A stretch of 45,258 bases of DNA from Reclinomonas americana ATCC 50394 (taxonomy: Eukaryota; Jakobida; Jakobea; Jakobida). The stretch is from contig PS015218.1 of NCBI GenBank assembly GCA_048213135.1, positions 57,131 through 102,388 on the forward strand. The letters are read 5' to 3'. Numbering within the stretch: position 1 is the stretch's first letter; each line of letters begins with the position of its first letter. A program made the translations under genes and the position numbers. A model generated the notes under the pieces. It was not told the origin of the DNA and did no database searches. It saw only the letters and a list, made by a program, of their open reading frames with translations. Below are positions 10,101 to 21,193 of the stretch, piece by piece.

Positions 10101-13100
10101 GCACTCGCGAACGGTGCATGCGAGCAGCAGCTGCGCGATGACGCCACACCACCAGAGCGTCGACCATCAGGCGCCAGTGCTGACGCCACAGAATCGGTCG
10201 GGCCTGCATCTGCAGGCGCAGCTGTCGCAGCCAGCCGTAAAAGGCCACTGAGCGCAGCCTGAATGCAACACGCGCCACCACCTGCTTGCTGATCGAGCGA
10301 AGGCGTCGCCGTCGCATGCGACTCTTCATGGCCGCAGTGCTCCACGCCCACATGACCGTGGCAATCAGCTGCGCAATGTGTGAACTCGGGATGCCCGCCT
10401 GCTATCTTACAGCAGCCGGAACGCAACTCGCTTCTCGTTCTGTTGCTGCACTTTGTGTGCGAATCGCCGAACGTCGTGGTGCACCACAGCTCGCCGTCGC
10501 CAGTGAGCGAGCGCCTGATGCAACACTGCCAGTCTCCGTGCCGACAACAAATGGCGTTCGACGCGACGCAACAGACGCATCCGTCGGCAGTGCACTCGCC
10601 ATCTGCCAAAACACTGTGTGCGCGTGTGCACGCGGTGAGCACGACATGGAGATAAAGGGAATAGAAGAGCGTGCGTGTGTGTAGATTGGACTGACCTTGC
10701 GCATCGCAGCAACGCGTGACATGCGTTGGCGGTGGGCGGTGATGTGCCACTCGCGGAGAATGTGCTGTTGGAGACGGAGGCGACGCCGTCGACGAAGGCG
10801 TGTAGCCTTGACGAACAGGTGCCAGCGGTCCCAGGCAAGACGCAACAGTGGATAGAGTGGCGACGATCTACACGGCACTTGACAGTGTGAGTGGAGGAGC
10901 ACTGGGGAAAAAACTCAGGGCACTGCCGCACCGAAACCAATACGGCACACGCTTGACTGATGTAGTTTTGCGATCGCGAGACACGGGGGGCGAGCGCATG
11001 CGCTCTTCGCCCAGCGAGTACGCTCGATGCACTGCAATTACCATCGGTGAGGGCACGCATACACGCTGTGTGGCCTTCCAATCGACTCACCAGCCAAGAG
11101 CACCAGTGGCCGCAGTTCCACGCGCAGTCGCTGGTGAACGGAAAAAGCTCGCTTCCAGTGCAACAGTGCACTCTTGGCGATGCGCACAAAGCGCCGCACC
11201 TGCAAGTCGATGCGTGGTGAGGCTAGCGGAAAAAAACGCAATGGCACTGTGGCAGCGCAACGATAATTGTACGACTTGCCACCCGATCGCGCCGTCGTTG
11301 CGCCACGAATCCGTGTCGCCACCGGCGGAAGGCTCTCCACACCAGACGCCGATGCCGCACCAGTGCACCCGCAGCAACAGCTCGCCGCTCCACTTGTCTC
11401 CACAGGTGTTGCTCTCGCCATCTGCACCGACTCGTCAGAAGAAGAAAGTAGGCGAATCCCACAGTGGATACTGACCTGTTAAGAGCACGTGCCAAGATGG
11501 CGTCGTGGTGCATCGCAAGGCAGCGAATTCCTCGAGCACTGACAGCACGCCGATCGGCCGTGTACTGGCGCCACTCGCGAAGGCATTGCGCAACACGAGA
11601 GCGATCAAACTGATTCAAAACTGTGCAAAGAAAAGAGAGAGAGACAAGTTGAGAAGACTGAGATGAATCACACGCGAGGGAGGAGATCTGCAAGCGCAAC
11701 TGTACACGGCCAGTCCACGCAGTGCCATGCGTCGCTCCGATGTGTCTCTCCACCGCCGGAACACAGTCGACAACAGCGCAGCACGACGATGGCGCGCAGC
11801 TCGCTGCGTGAGACTACAATGTACGCAGTTGCGTTTTGTTAGTTTTTTCTTCTTGACATGTGCTAACATGACTCATCCACTGTGACGCACTGGGTGAGGG
11901 TATCGAGCTCCGCCAGACGCCTATGCCACGTGGCGAACGACGACCGCAGCATGCGCAAGCGGCTCCACAAGACAGCGGCACGCTCGAGCTGTGTGGTACA
12001 CACGCCAAGTAAGCAACACCGACCGCACTCTCCTACTCACGACTGTCATGCGACACACGCTGACCTGCTGGTTGTGGGCGGCGTGTTGTCGTCGCCTCTT
12101 CCACAATCGAAAGGCACTCTCGAGCAGCACCTGCTGATGTCGGTTGCTGATCAGCACCATGCCGACAGCCAGAGTCGCCCGAGTGCGCCACAGCTCAAAG
12201 TGCCTGAACAGCGTGTCGCGGCGACGTTGCATCTCCGCCTGCAGGTCACGTGAGGCGAGTGGCCAGCAACACCAGAATAGTGCGCAGTGTGCAGCAAAAC
12301 GCAACATGACACGCCAGCACTCGCTGCCGATGCCGACGTGACCAGTGACGAAACACGTGCGAGAGCAAGTGCCGCCTCCGCAACTCGAGAGCCTGCCGCT
12401 TGTGGCCTTGTTGCCGATCAGCACTGCCGCCATGGCCACACAGTTTAAATAGGCTGCTCACCATGCCGGCGAGCATGGAAGAGGCGAAAAAACTCACCGA
12501 GACAGCTGGTATCGCCATCGTGCAAACCAACTGCGCAGTCGAATGTGCTCCACTGCGGGTGTGCACAGCGAGTCGATGCGCCGCTGCTCTCGTCGTCGAA
12601 TGCACACATGCATCCAACCGGCAAACACCTGCTGCACGAGGACGGCACGGTGGTGCTGCAGCGCCAGTGTGCGAGCTTTTCGACGACGCCCGGCGACTTC
12701 CGTGGCACGGCAAAAGGCGGCAAACACCTTGCGCAGTCGCACAATGGAAGCTCGGCGTGCACGAGATCGAAATGACACACGACTTCTCCAACTCGCTCGC
12801 ATACGCTCAAACACAAGACGCAGACGACACTTTGTGAAGGCGGTTACCAGCTGCGCACAGCGTTGTCGGTACACCAGTGCACTCTGCCATTGCAAGAGTG
12901 CCCGCGCTTGCCGACTGCATCTCTAGAGTCAGTGTCATCGCGCACTAGCAAAAATCAACAAGCATGCAGTACGCACTGATGCCGCGCCAAAGACTCCACT
13001 TCCCGACTGCGTTCTCGCAACCTCCTGGCTTCCTTCCACAGTGACCACAGTCGGCGTAGTCTCGAAATGACCAGCAAGCGCCCAAAGTCGCGACGATGCA

Positions 13101-15027
13101 GTCGTTTGCGCCAACCCTGTGCGTGCACCATTGCCAGTCAGTGGTCGCCACCAACGTTGCGGCACTCGACACACGCACCCAAAAGTACACGGCCAGCTGC
13201 AGAGTGCGTTGCCGGCGGCGCACAATGTATCTGTCCACCATTTCGCGTCTCCACACTCGAAACGATTTCCTGAGCAGTCCGCGTCGCCACTGAAAGAGAC
13301 GAACTCGTTCCTCCAGGTCCGCCGCCGTCGGCGACGGAGCTGTTGGTGGATGGCTGAGGCTGGCAGGATGGACAGATGACAGCGACATGAGCGAGTGCGA
13401 CGACGGCGCGCTGGCCGACGAGGCTGGAGTTGTCGACATGGACAAGGGCGACGGCGTGCGTGCCGCCATTGTTGCCACCGAGCTGCTTGAGGCGGTGGTG
13501 GTCGTGGTCGTAGTGGTGCTGGTGCTGGTGGCAGTAGCAGCAGCAGCGGTAGCAGCAGTGATCTGGGTGCCTCGGGCGAGTAGGTGCGAGTAGGGCGATA
13601 CGTAGTCAAACTTGCGCGGTGCAGCCGCAGTCGATGCCAACAACCGTGATTCGGAGCCAAGCAGAGGTGGCGGCGGCACTGACGGTTGTGCTGCTTCTGG
13701 TGGCGGCAACAGTGGTGGAGGCGATTGCACACCACGCACTGGCGATTCGTGTACCAGCAGGCGACCGGTGAGCGACGACGACGACGACGACAGCAATGCT
13801 GACGACGATGCCGACGACGCTGCAAAGTTGGATCTCGAGGCCGTCATTTGTGCTTCCAGCAGGCTGAGTTCGTGTTGGATTCGTTGCTCGAGGTTCCGCG
13901 ACAGTGTCGTCGCAGAGTGAGTATCCAAGTGGAACTGTGAGGTCGCCGACAATGGAGTCAGATCGGTGCCGTCGTCGTCGTCGTCGTCCTCTCCAAAGTG
14001 GCCGTCGGCTCTCGCCAGCGAGAAACGCGAAGAGCGCAGTGACTCCACGGTCGGTGGCACACTGCCGTGACTCCCAGAGCCCCCGTCGTCACGCCATCGA
14101 CCACTGCTGCTCCTGCTGCCACTGCTGCTACTCGTGTGGCTGTGATGACCAGTGGTGGACTCCAGACCCGAGGCCAACAACGCAGTGCGTGCCGTGGCAC
14201 CGAGAATTCTCTGCTGTTGACCGCTGCTGGAGACTGTGACGCGAGCGACAAACGTACCGTAAGTAGGAGCGATGCCGGTCTCTCTCTCTCTCTCTCTCTC
14301 TCGCAAGAAAGTGTAACTGTACGAGTCGCGAGAGTATGCCAGCGACATGCTTCTGCCACTGCTGCCAATGTCTCCTGTGGAGTTGAGGGCCGACATACTC
14401 AACGCAAGACTCTGCGTAGTACAGTCAACACCAATGAAAAGACCACATTCAGGAGAGTTGTCGAACCGAGTCTGGCATGATGGAGCCGGGCGGCGTGAAA
14501 GGCGTCGCCTGCAGTCCACCGGCTCGCAGTCGACTGGCGCGCAGGCGCTCTTGAGCATGAGGCGACGGCGTGATGATCACTCTGCGCACAGTGTCGACAC
14601 ACATATCGCATGAGAACAGCAGCAACACAGCGAGGGTGATCGATCACCACGCAACCTCTTCTCTGGCGACATGCTGAACGCAGACGGCGGCGACGCCAAC
14701 AACGATGCTATCGACGATGCCGACTGCGGCGGCGTCCGCACCACACGCACAATGTCCACACGCCGTCGTCGCTGCGGCGACAACGATGATCGCAACGACG
14801 ACAAGGACAAGCTCAGCTCGTCGTCGTCGACAGCAGCGTGATCATCGCCGTAATCGCCATCATCATCATCGTCGTCGTCGTCGTTGTCTCCCTCTGCGTG
14901 CGATTGGTGATGTGGCCGTCGGCGACGCCGCCTGGGATGACGGCGATCCAACATCACCAAAAAACACGATTTTGGCGCCAACGGATGGATGATTGAGCAG
15001 GACGCGCTGTACTTCACCGACCGACAT
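7108..15027 (-). CDS. SFI1: SFI1-like centrin-binding repeat protein
   Basis: A gene of about 8 kb with roughly 20 short introns. The first exon (15027-14959) encodes [11 protein letters not shown] and joins, in phase, a poly-Asp segment, then TPFTPPGSIMPDS and a Ser/Thr-rich region with many SP/TP sites. From about 13330 to 9720 it encodes tandem Trp-centred helices: KSFRVWRREM, RRLWSLWKEA, HVFRHWSRRH, SAFRLWKRRR, SSFATWHRR, TVFRRWRDT, RAFRRWRHGF, ILREWHIT, CFAAWKDS and others, 20 or more in all. This is the Sfi1 repeat, a long helix where each repeat binds one centrin in centrosomes, spindle pole bodies or basal bodies. A Ser/Pro-rich tail with TPPPRSPRK follows. The 3' end is hidden by the gap 7206-7866, and the stop is at about 7108 or 7155. 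The exon joins around 10870-11060 are unresolved. Confidence 0.85.
7206..7866. other. Assembly gap (661 N) in SFI1 3' region
   Basis: The gap interrupts the Ser/Pro/Gln-rich C-terminal tail of the SFI1-like gene, so the reading frame beyond it cannot be fixed. Confidence 0.9.
14279..14301 (+). repeat. (TC)n microsatellite in SFI1
   Basis: About 11 TC units. On the minus (gene) strand this reads (GA)n, and the frame stays open across it (Arg-Glu repeats). It is either translated or lies in a short intron with the donor at about 14318. Confidence 0.85.
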
Positions 15028-18000
15028 GCTGCTGCTGCTGCGGTGGTGGCCTCGTCGCAGCGGTCTACCACCAGGCGTACCACTGTCACCCACCACTGCA
15101 TCATCATCATCATGGTTCGCACCAGTGATGCGATCCTTCGCCAGTCGTGGTCGTCGTCGCCAGGCGTCGGCTGTGGCGGAGCAGGCGCCGGTGATGGTGG
15201 AGAAGCGCTTGTCGTCGGCCAATGGTACGTTGTCGTTCTTGACTGCCTGCGTGCGCTGCGGTAGAGAATGACTTTGACAATGCATTGTGCGCAGCTTCCG
15301 AGTTGGATGTGCTGCTTCGGCGCATGGATCGCAGTCGGAAGCTGCGACAGCAAGGTGCGTGTGTGTACGTGCGTATGTGTGGCGCTGAGTGCGTCTGCCG
15401 ACCAATGCGCGTTCTGTTTCCATTGGCAGCGCTGATGCAAGGCGTGGAACCGATCGTGTGGCAACGCAGTTTGCGCATGTTCCGCCAGTCGCTGCTGTCG
15501 CCGGCGACGAGCACCACCACCACAACTACCACAACGACGACTACAACAACGACGACGAATGCAATGACGGCGACGAGCACCCTGTTATCCATGTCGACAA
15601 CTGGCGCGGAAGCACCGTTGGGTGAGGACCGATTGCGTGCTTGTCGGTGTTTTCGTCACTCACCTCGTCATGCACGTGTGTGTCGTAGCGCCGCACGAGC
15701 TGTTTGCCACGTTCATGGAGTTCTCTCGTCGCAAGTTTGGCCGTTCGATCAGCGCATATCGCGCGTTGATGCAACACTCGGACATGCGTTCGCCGCAGGA
15801 TTGGTACGCGGCAGCGCGTCAACGGCGGCGACACTTTACTTTTCACGTTGCGTACGTGTGAACGGAAGGGGGGAGGAGGGTGGGGAGATCGACACTGGCT
15901 GACTCCGCCGGAGGCATCGATGCAGTGTGGTCCGACGAATTCCGGAAAGAGTCATCATGCGGTGGAGGCCATGATGGCGGCGTCCTCTGGTGAGTGAGTG
16001 AGTGATGAATTTTGGAAGGTGAATGATGTGCGCCTCATTCTTGGCGACAGGCGTGTTTCTGGCTCCGCTACGACTGCTGGCATTGGAGATCTATCGACGA
16101 CTGAATGAGCGAGGTGTTCCCTGTTCGCTGCTCACTGGTGAGTTGGTGCAAGTGTTACTCGTGGGCGCACCATGCGGCTTATTTTTTCGATTACCATCAG
16201 GGGAGGAGCGCATCGATGTGGCGGGTGCAAAGCACGTGGCCTGCACGGTGGAAATGGCGAAACTCGAGCAGCCCGTCGAGTTGCGTCGAGAGAGGGATCG
16301 CTGACGCATGGAGAGCTTGTTGCTGATGGTGGGGGTGGGCGATGCAGCTGTGCTGTGCTGGACGAGGTGCAAATGATGGAGGATCCTGAACGTGGCTGGG
16401 CGTGGACGAGAGCCATTCTCGGCTTGAATGCCCCCGAAATACACGTCTGTGGTGAACCGCGAGCGCTGCGTATGTTGCAGCACTTTGTGCGACACACTGG
16501 CGACAAACTGATCACAAAGGAGTACGAGCGGCTGACCTCGCTCGTGCCACAACGACAGAGCCTGGAGGGCGATTTCAAGAATATTCGCGAGGTAATTTGC
16601 TTGCTCTCTCATGTCTTTCGTACGTATGGAGCTAAACATCTTTCACTTTTACAACTCAGGGCGACTGCATTGTGGCGTTCTCGCGCAAGCAAATCTACAA
16701 GATCAAAAAGGCGGTGGAGCGTCTGACACCGTTCCGCTGCGCTGTGGTGTACGGCTCGCTGCCACCGGCCACACGCCGCGCACAGGCCAGTCTGTTCAAC
16801 GACCGCGAAGCGTCACATACCAGTGTGCTGGTGGCCTCCGATGCCATCTCCCACGGCCTCAATCTCAACATTCGCCGTGTGGTGTTCTTCTCGCTGGAAA
16901 AGTACAATGGCACCGAATACGTACCGCTGCCGGCACCTCTCATTCGCCAAATCGGCGGGCGAGCGGGGCGGTTTGGCTCGCGGTACCCGAATGGAGAAGT
17001 GGCGTGGTGCGTGGCGATGAGCAATTACGACGAGTGTGTGCGGTAGTCGCTGAGCTGTCGTGTCTGTGCAGTTTCCATGCCGACGATGTGCCGACCATGC
17101 TGGAGGCGTTTGCCACGCAGCCCGAATCGATTCGTGTGGCTGGCCTGCTACCCGAGTTTGAGCAGCTGTCCATGTTTACCAGCACGATTGACACGCAGAT
17201 GCCGTTCTCCAGAGTGCTGGTTCCGTAATTGATGTGGCAGCTCGTTGGATCCACATAACTACTCACGCACCCGCGCAGGACAAGTTTGCCGAGATGGCGC
17301 AGCTGGATCGCGGGCATTTTGTGTGCGACCTGCGAGATCAGAAGATCATTGCCGACTGCATCGAGCAGATTTCGCTGTCGTTGAACGAGAGGTACACTTT
17401 TTGTGTGGCTCCAGTGGACACGAGGGAGGCTTCGGCCTTGCAGCATCTTGTCAAGGTGCACTTGTGTAAGAGGGAAAGAGACGGCAGCTCGTGTCTTCTC
17501 ACCGTTCCTTTTTGCTGTGCGTTCTGTCAGTTTGCTCGGTATCACTCGCGTCGCGAGTCTGTGCCAGTGCCGACCGTCATGCTGCCGGCGGTCGGTCGGA
17601 CGCAGGAGGACTTGCGAGAGATGGAGTTTCGTGCATGGTGGACGACGTGCCGGCGTGCAGCAACAGCAGGCTGACACTTTTTCTGTGTGCAGACTCTATT
17701 ATCACGCGCTCGACCTGTACTGCTGGCTCAGCTACCGCTTCGAAGAGACCTTTCTCGGTCGCGACTTTGCCGTGGAGAAGCGAGAGGACACTGGCCGGCG
17801 CATTGCGCGCACACTTGACTGCATGACACGGGGCTCTACGCCACTGGAGGAAGACGACGATGAGGGAGACGAAGCCGATTATGACGACAACTATCTGGCG
17901 ACTGAAGATCGGCGCTCTCGTCGCACACGACAGCACGACCGCCGCGGTCGTCAATGGTCGCGTGCGGAGAACAATGACCACGACGAAGACGACGATGATG

Positions 18001-18122
18001 GTTCCATGGACGACGATGCTGACGAAGGCGAGCAAGTGGTGGAGACGCGAGAGCACATCCGCGGCAGCTCGTGGCACGCACCACGTGGTGGCAGCAAACG
18101 ACAGCATCGAGTGATGCGATAA
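15026..18122 (+). CDS. SUPV3L1: Mitochondrial ATP-dependent RNA/DNA helicase SUV3 (SUPV3L1)
   Basis: Thirteen exons with matching phases give 759 residues, near the usual SUV3 size: 15026-15224, 15295-15354, 15430-15621, 15689-15846, 15926-15989, 16051-16137, 16201-16279, 16348-16591, 16660-17006, 17072-17219, 17279-17455, 17531-17625, 17693-18122. The N-terminus ([12 protein letters not shown] and onward, Arg/Ser-rich, no acids) looks like a mitochondrial presequence; an internal Met at 15128 would also give one. Motif I is GPTNSGKS, motif II is VLDEVQMM (DEVQ box), then [24 protein letters not shown], and motif [26 protein letters not shown] marks the C-terminal SUV3 domain. SUV3 unwinds RNA for the mitochondrial degradosome. 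Oddities are a run of 15 threonines encoded near 15510-15560 and an acidic, arginine-rich C-terminal extension. Confidence 0.95.
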
Positions 18123-18316
18123 ACAGGCACGAGGANNNNNNNNNNNNNNNNNNNNNNNNNNNNNNNNNNNNNNNNNNNNNNNNNNNNNNNNNNNNNNNNN
18201 NNNNNNNNNNNNNNNNNNNNNNNNNNNNNNNNNNNNNNNNNNNNNNNNNNNNNNNNNNNNNNNNNNNNNNNNNNNNNNNNTGAGTTGTTTTCTGTTGTAT
18301 AATTTGGCACACCAGA

Positions 18317-18367
<51 letters not shown>

Positions 18368-18403
18368 CACACACTCCGCACGCGCATCGCATACAGATAC
18401 GTA
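18123..18403. other. Convergent intergenic region with gap and (GA)n tract
   Basis: This lies between the SUV3 and AP-3 sigma stop codons. It consists of a 145-N gap (18136-18280) followed by a (GA)n run of about 23 units at 18316-18362. No gene is visible. Confidence 0.8.
18316..18362 (+). repeat. (GA)n microsatellite
   Basis: About 23 uninterrupted GA units next to an assembly gap, in the 3' flank of the AP-3 sigma gene. Confidence 0.95.
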
Positions 18404-19504
18404 TTACTTCTTTTGTGCCGGTGGGCCAATCTTGGTGGTCGTCTTGACCGACTGCTGCTCCAGCTTGTTCATCCCATCAATGGCCAGCAAAATCTCCTGC
18501 GTCGACGTCTCCAGCACCATGCCACCCATGATGATCTCATCGAGTACATAGTGCACCTGCCGCCACGCATGCATCTGTGTGTGAACAACCCACACGAGCA
18601 GCACAGCACAGAGAGAGACACACAAACACCACCGACCTTGTCGCTGTGGAAGATCAAGTCCAGCTCGCACACATTCTCAAAGCACCTGTCCAGCGTCTCC
18701 ACAAACACCTGGATGAGATCGAGGATGCCGAGCTCGCTCTCTGTGTCGTCCACCACCACCACAAAGTACAGCGTGGCGTAATGCCTGACGCGCACACAAA
18801 TCGCAATCAGCTCCCTCCCATGTTACACACGANNNNNNNNNNNNNNNNNNNNNNNNNNNNNNNNNNNNNNNNNNNNNNNNNNNNNNNNNNNNNNNNNNNN
18901 NNNNNNNNNNNNNNNNNNNNNNNNNNNNNNNNNNNNNNNNNNNNNNNNNNNNNNNNNNNNNNNNNNNNNNNNNNNNNNNNNNNNNNNNNNNNNNNNNNNN
19001 NNNGAGAGAGAGAGAGAGAGACACTGTGCGCGAACCTGTAAATCACACGCGTGCCCTTGCCCCAGTGGTTGAGTCCCTCGAGGAAGTTGCAGACGCGATC
19101 GGAGCGCTTGCACACGAGGCCGAAGCATTCGCGCAGAATTTCTCGTTGTTGAGTGTGCTGCGCGAGAAGTCGACATGAGTGTGCGACGAGAGGAGAAGGA
19201 GGGCGAGAGGGGCCACGCAACTGGTGTGTTGTCGTAGAACTTGGTCAGACGGGCCTTGCCGTGATTGTTCTGTGATTGAGAGAGTGCTTGCGTGAGAGAA
19301 GGAATGAAGCACAATGCGTGTGTGCATGGAGGAGGCAGACACTCTCGTGTGCACGCGCGATGTGTGAGTGTGTGCGAGGAGTTGTTGAGAGTGCGCAGCG
19401 AGAGGAGGACATGGCGTAAGAATAGCACGCCCTCTTCTCCTTCTCACTCTTTACGTCTTGGCGAGAGTGCTGAACGCAACAAAGATGAGGATGGCGCGGA
19501 TCAT
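18404..19504 (-). CDS. AP3S1: AP-3 complex sigma subunit
   Basis: Five exons: 19504-19481, 19269-19222, 19157-19036, 18784-18637 and 18556-18404, all in phase, giving 164 residues. The protein starts MIRAILIF then NNHGKARLTKFYDN, followed by ERSDRVCNFLEG-type sequence (KRSDRVCNFLEGLNHWG), HYATLYFVVVVDDTESELG, ILDLIQVFVETLDRCFENV, CELDLIFHSDK and IIMGGMVLETSTQEIL. The wording ILDLIQVFVETLD...FENVCELDLIFH and MGGMVLET distinguishes AP-3 sigma from AP-1 and AP-2 sigma. AP-3 sorts cargo from endosomes or the TGN to lysosome-related compartments. The 171-N gap (18833-19003) is intronic. The first two introns both begin GTTGCG at positions fixed by family conservation. It is convergent with SUV3. 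Confidence 0.96.
18833..19003. other. Assembly gap (171 N) in AP-3 sigma intron
   Basis: The gap is bordered by a (GA)n tract at 19004-19020. The exons on both sides join in phase, so nothing coding needs to be missing. Confidence 0.9.
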
Positions 19505-19653
19505 GGCGTCGTCGTTGTTCTTCTGTTGTTGTGCGCTGTGGCTGACACGGGACTTTTTTCAATCACCGACGTTGCCTGTCTTCTTATTTAAGTTTCCTTC
19601 TTCCTCCTCCACTTATCACACACACTCCATGTTTTCTTCTCGATTTCTTCCCG

Positions 19654-21193
19654 TCAGCGGCCCCAGAAGAACATCATCACCCATTCGTACGTGACAAAGA
19701 CCATGGCGTGCAGTGGTAATGCTCGCAGCAGGGCCATGCCCAAGCCGCGGTGGAAGGCAGCTGACGATCGACAAAGAGTGAGTACGACTGGGGAGAACAA
19801 ACAACCAGCAGCAACACCCACACAACACTCACCAAAGCCGCCCTCCTGATACAACTGTAAAATAACAACACACCCGAGTTAATTCTCTCACCACACTTAC
19901 TTCCCCCGCCCCCGCTTCGCCCCACTCACATGTCGCGCACAGTCCACGATGCCTGTGAATTGACCGGGAAGAGCATTGCTCATGCGTGTCTTCAGCACAT
20001 CTATGTAGTACATCGGTGGCAGCCACTGGCTCACGCCAGCAATGCCACCGGCCAGTAATGTTCGAGGAACCGACAGGTGCTCCGACGGATCGGCGTCGGC
20101 GGGGCGCAGATAGCGCTTCGCCAGGTCATACGTCGGGTAGTAGAACTGTGACAGGGGAGAGAAGTGAGTGAGACAACTGGCTTGAAGATGCAAATGTGGC
20201 GACGCAACAGCCAACTGCATCGCCTCACGCAGGAATGTGGCCGACATGCCACGGAACAGACCGCCATACACGCCCTCTCTTCTTATGAGATCTAATGCGC
20301 AGGCGCCCGACCAACTGTAGGGCGAGTGACCGCCCGGCAACTCACGCGCTTGCATGACGATCTTGACGCGTTCCAGCACCTGCCGCAGAGGTGCTTGCGC
20401 TATACCTGAGAGAGCACCACAACACAGCAGCTCAGGGACGCTGAGCTGCGTGACATGCTCCGCCTCGGAGACGATGCGCACGGCCCAGCCGTACGACGCG
20501 AAACCCACGGCCTTGATGAGACCGTACCCTGGTGTATCACAACACACAACAGTCAGCTCGTGAGCGGGGACAGGTGGTAAGGAGAGAGTGTGTACGAGAC
20601 CGGCAATGGGTGATAGCAGGCCGCGGTAGAGTGACAGCGGTCCATCGGCACGAATCACACGTGCCAGAGCCTCTCGCTGCGCGTGTGCATGAGGTAAGCA
20701 ACGAGAAGCGAAAGGAGGATCTCCCAAGGGCACACTGACCGCAGCGAGTCCATGCGCGCCCCGATACGTCTGCAGTCGGGTCTTGAGTGCTGCAAGTAAA
20801 ATCGCGTCAGGTTCGGCAGCGTTCGACAGGGACAACAACAACAAAAAACACGCAACTATCAAGCGGATACACCACCGTCACAGCCGCCGCACCAGCTGCC
20901 CACACAGACGAGAGAGAGAAATGAGCACGCGCGCAAATATGAAACAGAGATGCGGTCGTCGCACCAACGCTGCCCGCCAATAGCTCCTCGACGACCTTGC
21001 TCAGCTGGAGATGCGCTGCGACGCCCACGGGTGTGCCAAACGATGGCTTGGGCGTCATGGTCACTGTTGCTGCTGCTGCTTGTGGTGGTGCTTGTGGTGG
21101 TGGTGATTGAGCAGCAGCAGCAGAAGAGGGTGATGATGATGATGTGGATGATGATGACGACGATGACGATGTGGATGACATGGTGAGCGTCAT
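19654..21193 (-). CDS. Mitochondrial carrier family protein 1 (CAC/ORC-like)
   Basis: A solute carrier with three repeats. A Ser/Ala/Pro-rich N-terminal extension is unusual for the family; the start ATG is 21193 or 21181. Repeat 1 has VVYPLDTLKTRLQ, then GPLSLYRGLLSPIAG. Repeat 2 has QAPLRQVLERVKIVMQ, with no intron here, and GGLFRGMSATFLREA. Repeat 3 has MYYIDVLKTRMSNALPGQ and AFHRGLGMALLRALPLHAM, ending at TGA 19654. Carriers exchange metabolites across the mitochondrial inner membrane. The layout resembles the carnitine/acylcarnitine and ornithine carrier branch, but the substrate cannot be read from this sequence. In repeat 3 the kink proline of Px[DE]xx[KR] is replaced by Tyr. Carriers 2 and 3 at 24675-28475 are paralogues that differ in intron positions. 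Confidence 0.88.

Noticed and set aside
9151-10251. Long plus-strand open frame opposite the SFI1-like gene
   Set aside because: The minus strand here encodes clear Trp-centred SFI1 repeats and a Ser/Pro tail; the plus frame is an antisense shadow in GC-rich DNA.
14995-15264. Poly-Ile and poly-His plus-strand frames near (ATC)n
   Set aside because: They are alternative frames of the SUV3 first exon. Only the frame with the Arg/Ser-rich presequence joins in phase with the next SUV3 exon.
20950-21186. Met/Trp/Asp repeat frame on the plus strand
   Set aside because: It is the antisense of the Ser-rich N-terminus of carrier 1, made by (GAT)n repeats.
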